From assembly GCF_030272615.1 (NCBI RefSeq), contig NC_081415.1, positions 505,251,373 through 505,315,372 on the forward strand: a stretch of 64,000 nucleotides of DNA, written 5' to 3'. The notes beneath the pieces were generated by a model. That model did no database searches. It saw only the letters and a program-made list of their open reading frames with translations, and had not been told where the DNA came from. This DNA is from Cryptomeria japonica. Lineage: Eukaryota; Streptophyta; Pinopsida; Cupressales; Cupressaceae. The translations under genes and the position numbers were made by a program. Positions 42,801-53,445 of this stretch are shown one piece after another. The stretch's first letter is position 1, and every line of letters starts with the position of its first letter.

Positions 42801-45264
42801 AACATATTTCCCTCTATTTTCCCCACTAATCACTCTAGACACCCAAAGCACCATGATAACTACATCCTTGATATGTTGAGGCACTTATACCTCTCTATTG
42901 TTCATACAAGTGGCACTTCCCAAACAACCAACAACCATGGTTGATACTCAATCAGTTGATCTATTTTCTATTCCTTCTTATTCCTAATTGTTTGGATTCT
43001 CCTAATCTCCCCTCCAAACCTTTTATGAATGACAAGCATATATGCCTATACCCACTATCCCTCATTTCTCCCCTTCTACAATAATAATTCAATCCCCTCT
43101 CAATTTTGAACCACTACTAATATGATCACAACAACTAGTAACATATCCATATGTTGTTCCATCTAACACCCTTTATGTTGGAGGTTTTATCAATTATCCA
43201 ACCCAATTACACCAACAAATACAAATGATCAAGTAATCTCGCAAAACCAAAATAGGCAAAAAGAAAAAAGCAAACTTGACACCAACATAAAAGTGGATGA
43301 GATCGCAATATGATCGAACTCAACAGTCAATTATTATTGCAGACAACCTAATAACAGTGAACAAGTTTCAAGTTGAAATGAGGCTTGAAGATTATGAAGT
43401 CCATACTATTAGCATGAACCTAAAGGGGGTTAGCACTGAGGATGGAGTTGAACTGAAGGAGAAAAAAATATAGTAACTATGTAATTTATCAAGGTCAACA
43501 AAAAATTGAAAAAAAGAGAGACAAACCTTGCTTACACACACACTTAAGCAACTACAAGCTTAGGTAATGTCTTAAAGCCAAAACTTGCTAGATTTGAATA
43601 GAGAGCTCCAATCCAAAGTGTCCAATGAGGAAGTTTAAGCAAAAAGGGTGAAAGTTCTAAACCTATAAAACAAAGTTAGACAATTGAGGGCTACAAATAG
43701 AAGCTACAAAAGGTCGATATTAAAAAGGGACGAGTAGTTGAAGTTGCCACTTTGTGTCAAAGATTAGGCAAGCTAAGGGATTTTGGAGTTTTTTGAAGAG
43801 AGGAAATGAGGAATTGAAAGAAGTGTTGCAAGAGCACTTGCAAAGATTAAAAACAGGAAAGTTCCATTAAGAGCTTGCAAAGTCCGACCAAGCCTAATAA
43901 ACACATAATCTCATCTCAAATTATACAACAAATTGTGCAACTCAAATTAGGCATACAAAAAGTTGGACAAATTGTCAACCACAAACCCGTAGTAAAAGAG
44001 TTATTTGTACCTTGCTAAAAAAAATTCAAATATAACCAAAACTTTAAGTATTGCATTGAAACTCATAAACTCCACACAATTTATCAATGTAGAAATAAAA
44101 TTTGAAAATAAACAAATTTACAAATCTCACTCCAAATGGTCAATGCTAAGGATTTTGTGAAAATTGATATGAGTTGTTAAATGACAAGCTTGCTACAGTT
44201 AGTACCAACAATCAAATGAACATGAAAATGAATATAAATGAAATTCTAAGCAAGGATAAAGTTGTCAAGAAGTGCTACAACCAATTAGCTATTCTCAACC
44301 AAATTATAAATTATATAAAGGCACATGTTTCTAATCAATTCAACAAGTATTACCCTCACCTTTTCATGAGAATGATGAAGTCTTAACAAAAGAAGACTTC
44401 AAGGAATTAGTGGTACCAAAATAGGTAGATGAGTCATTCTTGTTGGATTGGTCTCAATGACCAAGCATTGCAAAAGTAAAGGTCGCCTTCAAGCCACTAG
44501 CTTCCTTCAAAGTCAAGGAAAAATCATAGTTGATAACCTATAAAAACATAGTTGATAACCTATAAAAACATCTCCTCCATGGACACCATGGACAAATTCT
44601 TTGAAGCTTTCAAGAGAAAGGAGATATTGTCTAAAGTAGAGAAGATACCAATCAAAGTAGAATGGCAATTACTCCACACTTCTCTAAGGTGCTAAAATTA
44701 GATGTTTTAATCTTTTTTTTTTTTTTTTGACTACAAGCCCAATCAATTTAATAGATTTGAGTTATTTCCTCACTCAACACATCAACATATGGTTGGCCCA
44801 CTCCTTTTTATGGTCTATGTTATATTAAGTTCAACAACTATGATGTCAATAGGGGTACTTGGCAAGATTTTGCACTCTAGAAGTTGTTAGAGAAAAAGGT
44901 TTTCCACAATGCACCAACTGTTAAATTTTGTTTACATAAAATGGTTGTTCCATGCACAAAGGTAGCAGGGGTGGTTATAATTTTTAGTTGGCAATATATA
45001 ATATATATATATGTTGCCAACAATGGTAGGTCTCCTCCCTTTTGTTCACAAGGCTAGGACAAAGATAAAATAATATAAAAATGAAATCATGAACACACTA
45101 CATGTCTACGCAACCCTGAACAGTAGTAAATCTTACATTTCTTTCACATTGTGCCATTGGTCGATTCTTCATCATCATCATAAGTGGTAGGTCCAAGATT
45201 TATAAGCACTTTCTTCTTCACACCATTCTCCATAGCAAGGGACACCAGGCAAATATTAAAGATT
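42801..45264. other. Unassigned decayed DNA flanking element E
   Basis: Continuation of the sequence at 36840-38092. A plus frame broken by many stops has helical-looking pieces (for example 44174-44386, Asn/Lys-rich), but no domain could be named. A T run lies at 44711-44728 and a TA-rich stretch at 44995-45010. Confidence 0.3.
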
Positions 45265-45266
45265 TA

Positions 45267-45327
<61 letters not shown>

Positions 45328-45330
45328 GTG
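45265..45330. repeat. Microsatellite (TATGTG)11
   Basis: Eleven perfect six-base repeats. They lie about 40 bases from the left target duplicate of the LINE. Confidence 0.97.
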
Positions 45331-45580
45331 TTTATGTAGAAAGAGATGAAAATAATATTATAAATTTTATTAAAGATTAATAATGTTTTTGATTACGGGA
45401 AAAGCAGGTTTTGAAGGGATCCCGAAACTCTTTACAAAATATCTTTAAGAGATAATAGTATTAAGCAATATGAAAAGACAAACTGCCAAAAAACCAACAC
45501 AGTTATGGGCAAAAATCAGTAAAAAAGCCCAACAAAACCAGCCACATCCAACCATAACATAAAAAAAGACAGAAAACAAA

Positions 45581-47380
45581 TTAGTTAATGTTTTTTAGGG
45601 CATTAGCCAAATTTTCGCTAATCCCTTGCAAATCTTTCATATTATCCCTAAGCTTAGAGATATCCTTGGAAGAGGCCACGGCAGCTTTTTTCATGCTTGC
45701 CCTTGTTCTTTTTGTCGCATCACGAAGAGCACTTTCCACTGTCCCTGCCTCGATAGCATCCTCATCAATATATAGATCCACGACAGGTTTGGAGGTGCTG
45801 GAACCATCAAGGAACTTGGTAATTTCCTCTAAATTCTTGGTCACAGAGGTAAGGATATCTGGAATCATTACCAAAAAGTTTTTCATAGCTATTTTTCCTT
45901 CCTCCAGATTACCAATCTAAGCTTCCAGCTTCTCCACTTTTTCCTCCATACCTTTATTCCATTGTTCCTGGTTTATTTCAGCTTTCTTCCCTTTCTCTTC
46001 CTTCTGCTTATCAGTTTTTTCCAGATTCTTGATTCCTTCATAAACCCACCTATCAAAACCCATACAAGCCTCGGACTGGTTTTTGAGTTTATCCAGAATT
46101 ATCCCCTCTCCAGCTTTATCCTGATCCCTGCTTGAATTCTCATTGTCCTTCTCCTACTCAATTTCCTTGTCCTTCTCCTACTCAATTTCCATTTCCCTTT
46201 CCTCATTAATCTTGTCCTCCTCCTCCATTGGCTGGTTGTTAACAATTCCTATGCTCACACTATGGGTAGGACTATTTTGATTAGAAACATCCTCAGCTCC
46301 TCCTTCCTCTTCCCCCACTTCCTCTTCCTTCCAGCTCTCCTCTCCTTCAGACTCCTCGGTCTCCATCTCACTTCCATCTTTTCCAATGTCCTCTGAATCA
46401 ATCTTTGTATTCTTTTGATTACCCTTGTCCTCTTGAATTTTCTCCACAGTAGCTTTTTAACCTTTTTTGCTCTATGTCCCCTCATCCTTGCTAGGCCCGC
46501 CTTCCTCCATCTTCCTCTTTCCTTTCCTCGGTGATATTGACAATCTCTTGTTTTCTTGGATATCCAAAATCTTGCAATGCTCATAAATGAGCAAAATAAG
46601 GCCGCAATGAAGCACAGGCGAAGAAAGGTTCTTGCTATGCTTATTCAGAGACCGCGACAGAGACCTAAAGAGGTAATAGGGCAGAGAAACCCTCGTCTCA
46701 TGTCTAAAATGATTTAAAAGCACAAAATGGTATGTGTGGACCCTGGTAAAACGACCCTCCACAGTAATATATTCCATAATTGCATTAAGCACAGAGCCCC
46801 AGATTTTCTTAATATTGGAAGCATCATAATACCCCCTCGTAGCTTTTCCTATTTTCGATCTCTCCTTCTCTTTACGCAGAAAAATCTTAACTACATTATT
46901 AGACACTTTCAGGTCTCTAAAGAAGTTAAGACCATAATGGGGCATACCTGTGACCATCGCAATGAGATCTGCATCCAGCTTAAACCTAACACCATGAATT
47001 TTGAAGGAGTTGTTTATCCAGTTTTCAGTGACTTTGGTGACCGTTAGGTTAACTCTACCTTTATCATAGTTGACCAGCTTTTCCATGAAATTCGTCATGA
47101 ATCATTTCTCCAACTTTGCCCAAACCTTGGGCATCTCCTTCCATGTAGAAATATTATCAGGTTCCTCTCTTCTTAGATCCCCCCCCCCCATTTTAGATTT
47201 TGTTTTACAATTTCTCTTCTTCTGCAACTTCAGAGCTTTCTTCCAAATGACACTCGAATTTTTGAAAATGCATACCCACAAAGTGTGCGGAAAATTAATA
47301 TTCTTGATTAGGACTCTACCCTTCTGACGTGTCATCATTACCTTTCTAAAAATTTGAATATTACTCATTACAACTTTCAT
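45581..47380 (-). pseudogene. Unknown protein of about 600 codons encoded 3' of LINE ORF2
   Basis: One frame runs from ATG 47380 to a stop at 45581, interrupted by six or so stops that mostly replace expected CAG, CAA or TGG. The ATG is two bases after the ORF2 stop (TAATCATG). Part 1 (about 46500-47150) is a globular domain with F-K-L-D-A-D-L-I-A-M-V-T-G-M-P and Y-H-F-V-L-L-N-H-F-R-H, resembling proteins of unknown function common in conifer repeats, sometimes called plant transposon proteins (from memory, unverified). Part 2 (46190-46450) is very acidic, Glu-rich. Part 3 (45581-46130) is probably coiled coil. No nuclease, RT or zinc-finger motif is visible. Confidence 0.6.
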
Positions 47381-47382
47381 GA

Positions 47383-48672
47383 TTAATTGTGTGATCCCTC
47401 TTTCCCCATGAATCTGTCCTTTCTTATAAGTTCTTTAATATTAAAATCCATATTAACTTCCCCATTCCATATACGTTGAGCTTCGGAATTTACGCCAAGG
47501 TTCGCTAACCCATCCGCAACCCCATTTTTTTCTCTAAAGGCATGTTCAATGATAATAGATTTAAAGCTAGCAATTATTTCTCTAGCTTTAAAAATAATAT
47601 TTTCTATAGTCCATGAAGGCTCAATTTCTCCCTTAAGGCATTTAATTATGTTAAGTGAGTCTCCTTCCAACCATAGATTATCATGATTAAGATCTTTTGC
47701 TATAATCAAAGTATTCAAAGCTGCAGAGGCTTCAGCATAATGACTAGTTTGATTACCCAAAGGGCCGACAACTACCACAAGGCAACTTCCAGCAAAATTC
47801 CTGACAATGCCCCCATAACCAGCTTTCCCCAGGTTCCCCTTAGATGCCCCGTCAAAGTTGGCCTTAATCCATCCCTAAGAAGGAAAGCACCAGACAAGAC
47901 CATCCCTACCCTTATCCAAACTGATTTTGTTATTGGATAAATTTCATCTTTCATTAAAGTCTTCTTTAGCAGCTAAACCATGATCAATTCCATTTAAACA
48001 TTCAAAAATCCCTCTATAGATTTTATCCACCACCACTTCAGGGTTAGCACTTTTATCCCTAAAAATCTTGTTGTTGTGCTCCTTCCAGATGTTCCATATT
48101 ACATTAGGGAGAGTAAGTTTCCAAAGCTCAACATTCTTAGAATTGGAAGTAGGACAATACCATTGCTGCCAAAACTCTTCCAAAGAGTTCAGGAAAACCC
48201 AGCTCAACTTCCACCTACTAAAAATAATATTCCAAATTTGCTGACTGAAAATACACTGGTAGAGGATATGACCAGCAGACTCCTCCTCCCTGCAACAAAG
48301 AGAACACCTGTTGAGAAAAACAAATCCACGCTTATGGAGATTATCAAGAGAACACCTTATTTTGGATAAAAATCCAAAAGAAGATATTAATTTTGGGCGT
48401 CAACTTCTTTATCCACACTTTAGCCCACATAGGGATCTCGTCCGGAACTTTGTTGTGGATAGATGCCGCTGAAGACACAGAATATTTCCCATCCGAAGTT
48501 TCCCTCCAAATCAGACAATCCTCAACATTGTCCATAAAAATTTTAGAAGAAAGCAAAATCTCTAGAAATTTTAATCTCGAACAAAGCTGGTTGAACTCAA
48601 TCCACTTCCCATTTCTCCAATAGTCTCTAACAAAGACTCCATACCTAATTTTGAACCAGTCTTTCCATTCCA
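47383..48672 (-). pseudogene. LINE ORF2 C-terminal part: zf-RVT and RNase H
   Basis: The N-terminal endonuclease and RT are gone. The remaining part starts W-K-D-W-F-K-I-R-Y-G-V-F-V and shows the zf-RVT region with C-S-L-C, then E-S-A-G-H-I-L-Y-Q-C (about 48255-48310), and I-W-N-I-W-K-E-H-N-N-K-I-F at about 48080. RNase H follows: W-I-K-A-N-F-D-G-A-S-K-G (about 47850), H-Y-A-E-A and L-W-L-E-G-D-S carry its acidic residues, and G-V-A-D-G-L-A-N-L is the last block. Frameshifts at about 48340 and 47780 and some stops make it inactive. RNase H at the ORF2 end is known for plant L1 elements. Confidence 0.9.
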
Positions 48673-48689
48673 TAAAGATTAATAATGTT

Positions 48690-48811
48690 ATATTATTATT
48701 AGAAAATATTAAATATATATTTAATAATAATATATAATTAATTAGTTGGGAATAATATTATTTTTAAGATAATAATAGTATAATTTTATAAAACAAGAGT
48801 TAGGATTATGA
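48690..48811. other. AT-rich target DNA of the LINE
   Basis: ATTATTA-type low-complexity sequence, a usual target for L1 endonucleases. Confidence 0.4.
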
Positions 48812-48975
48812 TTAGGGTTAGGGTTAGGGTTAGTGTAAGATTAAGGGTTATGGTTAGCATTAGGGTTAGAATTCAAGTTAGGGTTTTTAGTACAACTACA
48901 ATTAATGCTTGGGTTAGGATTAGGGTTGGACATAAAAATTATGCAATTTACAACTAGGGTTAAGGTTAGGTTTCT
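48812..48975. repeat. Interstitial telomere-like repeat (TTAGGG type, degenerate)
   Basis: TTAGGG occurs three and a half times without interruption at 48812-48833, then in scattered degenerate copies to about 48970. The six-base form is not the TTTAGGG common in plants. Confidence 0.7.
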
Positions 48976-49747
48976 TATTATGATTCGAGTTATGTTAGTC
49001 AATATTGTTTTTATTAAAGGTAAAACAATAGTTAATCAATATTGTAATAATATGTTGAAACAATGATTGTTCTTAATATTGACTCAATATTGAAAAAAGG
49101 ATCACAATATTGTGAATGTTCCCTCCCTTGAACGTGAAAAGAATTGGTGTGCACAAAAGCTAGTAACATTGATTAGCAAAGATTTGTATGAAAGATTTAT
49201 GATCTACTATTCACTTGTAGTTATGGAAATGAATGGGATGCTCCCCTATCTAAATGTAAAGTTATTTTTGCACGAAAGAGAAGTTGGAGTCACGACAATT
49301 CAATTTGTTGATGTTATCTTTTGTAATGACACACATTAATCATTGCTAGAAATCATTAAAGAGAGAATGTTTGCTTTCATCCCTACTCTCTCATTTGTCG
49401 CCATATTATTTCTTTAATCCAAAAAATAGAACTAAATATCATGTAGTTCATATGCATACAAATCCCCATGCATTTTACATCAAAATTTTATGTCATATAA
49501 GAATGCACAATACGTAAATAGCCCATTCAATTAGAAATCAACAACTAATATACAAAATGAAACAACATCAAAATCAAATAACATTAGTATTTTATTATTA
49601 TTATGTATACCTTTAATTTTTTTACATATAAATTTTTGGGCAGGCTTTAATTTTATATATATGACACAATTTTGATATATTATTGAAAAATATGGTTTTT
49701 TAAGAGGCCCAAACCCTTTTACAATGGAAATCCAAACATCATTGAAA
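48976..49747. other. AT-rich DNA, no gene recognised
   Basis: A short plus frame at 49112-49339 starts with M-N-V-P-S-L-E-R-E-K but has no family motif. Confidence 0.3.
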
Positions 49748-50539
49748 GCCCTAAAAGACAAACAACCATAAAATAACATACAAATTTTAATGAACATTCT
49801 AAGAAAGTCTTTAGATAGTATTTCTTACTTTCGTCTTAAAATCCTCTCTTTGCGGTCATTCTATCTAAGTAGAAAAACCCCCTTCGTATCCTTTCAACTC
49901 TAAATGGACCTCTTTTGAATATTTCACTTCATTTGACCTCTTTATTTATTTTTCCAAATAGAATTAGTGGGATGAGATGTCACTACATACATTTGTCAAA
50001 ATTTTAAAACATAAAAAAAATTGTATTATTAAAGTGAACAATATATAGACTAAATCAACCTTGCTCTTGTTCTCTGAGATCTTTTGGAGTTTTCCATTTC
50101 AAGATGTTGAACAAATACTTCACTATAAACCAAAATAAGTCCCCTAAAGAACAAACACCCATGAAATAACATACAAATATTAATGAGCATTATAAGAAAT
50201 TCTTTAGATAGTATTTCTTACTTTCAAGCCTTAAAACCCTCTCTTTGCGGTCATTCTATCTAAGTAAAAATAATCCCTTCCTATCATTTCAAATCTAAAT
50301 GGACCTATTTTTAATCTTTCACTTCATTTGACCTATTTTCTTCTTTTTTTCCAAATAGAATTAGTGGGATGAGATGCCACTACATACATTTGTCAAAATT
50401 TTAAAAGACACAAAAATTTGTATTATTAAACTAAACAATATATAGACTAAATCATCCTTACTCTTGTTCTCTAAGATCTTTTGGAGTTTTCTATTTCAAG
50501 ATGTTGAACAAATACTTCACGTTAAACGAAAATAAGTCT
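49748..50539. repeat. Tandem duplication, unit about 393 bp
   Basis: Two direct copies, about 49748-50140 and 50141-50539. AAATAACATACAAAT occurs at 49771 and 50164, 393 bases apart, and the similarity holds through AAGATGTTGAACAAATACTTCAC at the end of each copy. Copies differ at many positions and by small indels. No protein is shared by both copies. A 74-codon frame (50501-50725) starts in the last bases of copy 2; I do not recognise it. Confidence 0.85.
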
Positions 50540-51386
50540 ATTGATGGGCAACCCTTCTATGACACATTCAAGAATATGGTCGTCCACGATGATAGCAATT
50601 TGATGTATCAATTAAATTTGAAGTATGTGTACAAACAAGGTTATAATGGTTTAAATAATCTATCATCTACCCCACTATGGGAGATAAACTACCATGTTTC
50701 ATCACTAAACAATATGCTAATTTAATTACCTAGAAGATTTAGCTAAAACAACATTACAATAACCAGACAAGCCACAGCTTGTGGGCAATTTTCATAGGAC
50801 CAATCTAAGGGTCAAAACCCTATGTCCTCCTCTTTTACCACTGCACACTAAAAACAATAGATAATGAAACAAATGAATTGAAATACAAATAGAATTTATT
50901 GGAAGGTCAACACTAGTTGGCACTGCGACTACTACCTTAGAAGGATATGAGTTTGTATATCCATGATACTGGTTTGCATATGAGTCTACAAATGGCTTAT
51001 AGCAATATGGGAGTACCCCATACTCCTTGTGGGAGGTACCTAACTGTGCTACAAGCAAGGTGTACATACCTTACCCCTATGGGATTTGAACTTGTGATCT
51101 CTCTTTCAAGAACACATATTCTCCACCACTACTCTTACAGATTAGCAAGATAATGAAATCAACTATAAATACATCCCTTAAGCAATGCATAGCCCTACCT
51201 AGGTGTAGAAAATAGGAGATTGAGAAGCATAGCATATGGATGGCTCCTAAACAACCTTCTTGCCATAGAATTCAACTGTAAGTCCACTGTTGCAACAGTT
51301 TTATCGTCCCTGGAGCATCTTTAAAGAAACATTTGCATTGATTTGGATGGGGGACTACATAACTTTTTAAAAGAAATAAATTTGTA
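50540..51386. other. Intergenic, nothing assigned
   Basis: Contains the end of the unknown 50501-50725 frame, then non-coding DNA up to the target duplicate of element F. Confidence 0.3.
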
Positions 51387-51391
51387 TATAA

Positions 51392-51695
51392 AGATAAAAA
51401 ACAAAGCAACAGAATAGAGCAAGAGAAACATAATAGATAAAAGTGAAGAACACATAATATATTTCTTATTGATCAAATAATGTTTATTTATACAGCATTG
51501 AGGACAAACAAATTCCCTACAAATTTGCTAAAGAAACTGACAACTAACTGTGAACATTGACAGCGAATTATAGATGGTGGATCGGTAACTAAAGAGTTTG
51601 AAAACAAATTGAATATTGCTGCCAGCAAACTGGAAGATGAAAGACGTGCATTTCATATGCCACATCCGCATCAGTTGTTATTACTTATTCTAACA
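51392..51695 (-). repeat. 3' LTR of element F
   Basis: Ends CTTATTCTAACA on the plus strand (so starts TGTTAGAATAAG). The outer edge is placed by the TATAA duplicate; it does not show a clean CA end. Confidence 0.85.
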
Positions 51696-51706
51696 CCCCC
51701 CCTTAA

Positions 51707-52235
51707 GGAACAACAGATTTTTTATTGACCCCTAATATATCTCCTCATATTACAAACTAGGAATTAATCTGACTAGCAACAAAACAATACATTATATAAT
51801 AGCTCTTCTTTGAAAATAGTTCATAGACTAGTAAGACTTCTTCAAGTTGCTCCCAACTATTGGTATAGTCATGCAGCTATCATCCAAGTTCCCGACACCA
51901 TTGGACACCATTTGCACATGAAGTGTCTCATCACCCTCGTAATGGTATGATATTGAACTTCTAGTTTTTTCGGATCTCCCCTGAACTATTGGACACCAAT
52001 CCTCACATGCATGTCTCGTAACCCCAATAAGGTATAGTTTCTCTGATCCGTTAGCACCTCAGACTATTTAGCATCTATCTAGCCTCTACTGCATCTTTTC
52101 CTATCTTCAAAGCATTGGCCTCTTCAAAATAGAACAAGTTCTTCGTCTTCAATGATGTCATCATCACTAACAACATCTGATGATTCTCCAACAACAGCTA
52201 TATTTACTGATTCTTTAACTTTACCTTTGAGAAGG
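51707..52235 (-). other. Element F region between gag and polypurine tract
   Basis: No coding domain. A repeated phrase with ATTGGACACCA (about 51900 and 51990) suggests a short internal duplication. Confidence 0.5.
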
Positions 52236-52933
52236 TCATTTGCAAATGTTACAATTAATTGCAACATGACCTAATTTCTTGCAACAGTAGCATTCAATGT
52301 CATTCTTACTTGACATTCTCTTTCCCATCGTTCTCTTTGAGTATATTGCAAGTTCAAGCTGAGCATCTTCTTTTGAATCTCCTTTAGCTGCACTCTTTTC
52401 TTCAGCTAACAGCACTGAAATCACGTCTTCTAAAGTCTATGATAAAATCCGATTGAGAGTAAATATACCATTGTTATATTTTTAAGGCAAACTATTCAAT
52501 AAAATAGCTTTAGCATCTTCTTTATCAATCACAACACCGACTTCTGCTAGCTATTGATAAGAGATCTCAGGTTGCTTATATGGTTAGACATAGTAATATT
52601 ATCAAACATCTTGAATCTAAATAATTGCAGCTTGAAAGAGAACTTTGCACTTGTTGCTTTTGCTCCAAACAACTTATTTAATTCATCCCAAATTTCTTTT
52701 GATGATTTTTCTAAATCAACATGATGTAATTCTGAATCTGATAGAACAAGACCTATAATGGACTTGGCTTTCTGGTCTCTACTTTCCCAATCAATCTTCT
52801 TTTTAGCATCTGTAGGTACTACTTCAGTCCCATTAACTATATCCCATAAACGTTTGTTCATCAATTGAATTTGCATTTTCACTTTCCATGTGTGAAAATT
52901 ATGACCATTGTATTTCTCTAGAGGTACATCCAT
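52236..52933 (-). pseudogene. Copia gag of element F, broken
   Basis: Starts M-D-V-P-L-E-K-Y-N-G-H-N-F-H-T-W-K at 52933, the usual beginning of copia gag. The UBN2-type gag domain continues with L-W-D-I-V-N-G-T-E, S-K-E-I-W-D-E-L-N-K-L-F and L-Q-L-F-R-F-K-M. A frameshift lies near 52547 and stops near 52483 and 52440. The frame then reopens at 52424 and ends with one zinc knuckle C-Y-C-C-K-K-L-G-H-V-A-I-N-C (about 52248-52290). The protein is related in type, not in close sequence, to the gag of element E. Confidence 0.9.
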
Positions 52934-53129
52934 TTCTAGATACTTCTATGATAAAAGACAACAAAATGCCTTTGAATGTTTCACAACAAGAAGATTTGCA
53001 TAAAAGCTTACTCAAGTCAAGTATCTTCACATAGATCGGTGCTCTTGCTGCAGTCTTCTCCTTAGCAGAACAGACAATGCTTATTGCTGTTAAAAACTTA
53101 ACAAACCATGGAGAAGACAGTGGCAAATA

Positions 53130-53142
53130 GGCTCTGATACCA
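53130..53142 (-). other. Primer-binding site of element F
   Basis: Read on the minus strand TGGTATCAGAGCC, a perfect initiator tRNA-Met site. Confidence 0.92.
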
Positions 53143-53144
53143 AA

Positions 53145-53440
53145 AATAGAAAGCAGAGCAACAGAACAGAGCAGGAGAAACATAACAGATAAAAGAGAAG
53201 AACGCATAACATATTTCTTATTGATCAAATAATGTTTATTCATACAACATTGAGGACAAACAACTTCCCTACAAATTTGCTAAAGAAACTGAAAACTAAT
53301 TGTGAACATTGACAGCGAACTATAGATGCGTAACTAAAGAGTTTGAAAACAAATTGAATACTGCTGCCAGCAAACTTGAAGATGAAAGACGTGCATTTCA
53401 TTTGCCACATCCGCATCAGCTGTTATTACTTATTCTAACA
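53145..53440 (-). repeat. 5' LTR of element F
   Basis: Matches the left LTR from GCAACAGAA onward and ends CTTATTCTAACA. The inner edge is taken next to the primer-binding site and may be off by a few bases. Confidence 0.85.
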
Positions 53441-53445
53441 TATAA

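Larger units (their letters stand above)
45388..48672 (-). mobile_element. 5'-truncated L1-type LINE carrying an extra downstream ORF
   Basis: A unit of 3285 bases bounded by a perfect 17-base duplication TAAAGATTAATAATGTT (45371-45387 and 48673-48689). On the minus strand it begins inside LINE ORF2, runs through zf-RVT and RNase H, then an extra frame, and ends in a short A tail (AAA before the duplicate). Long target duplicates, 5' truncation and 3' A's are the marks of target-primed reverse transcription. The extra frame is inside the duplicates, so it was copied together with the LINE. Confidence 0.88.
51392..53440 (-). mobile_element. Element F: small gag-only copia element
   Basis: Total 2049 bases with LTRs of about 300 bases (51392-51695 and 53145-53440) and TATAA target duplicates (51387-51391, 53441-53445). 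On the minus strand: initiator tRNA-Met primer-binding site (53130-53142), gag, then a polypurine tract (complement CCCCCCCTTAA, 51696-51706). No pol domain fits in the 1.4 kb inside. The size and content match terminal-repeat, gag-only elements (TR-GAG). It is unrelated in LTR sequence to element E. Confidence 0.9.

Noticed and set aside
45265-45330. (TATGTG)11 as the poly(A)-like tail of the LINE
   Set aside because: It lies outside the 17 bp target duplicate and on the far side of it, so it is flanking DNA.
45588-45920. Plus-strand frame of 110 codons
   Set aside because: Antisense shadow of the LINE tail ORF.
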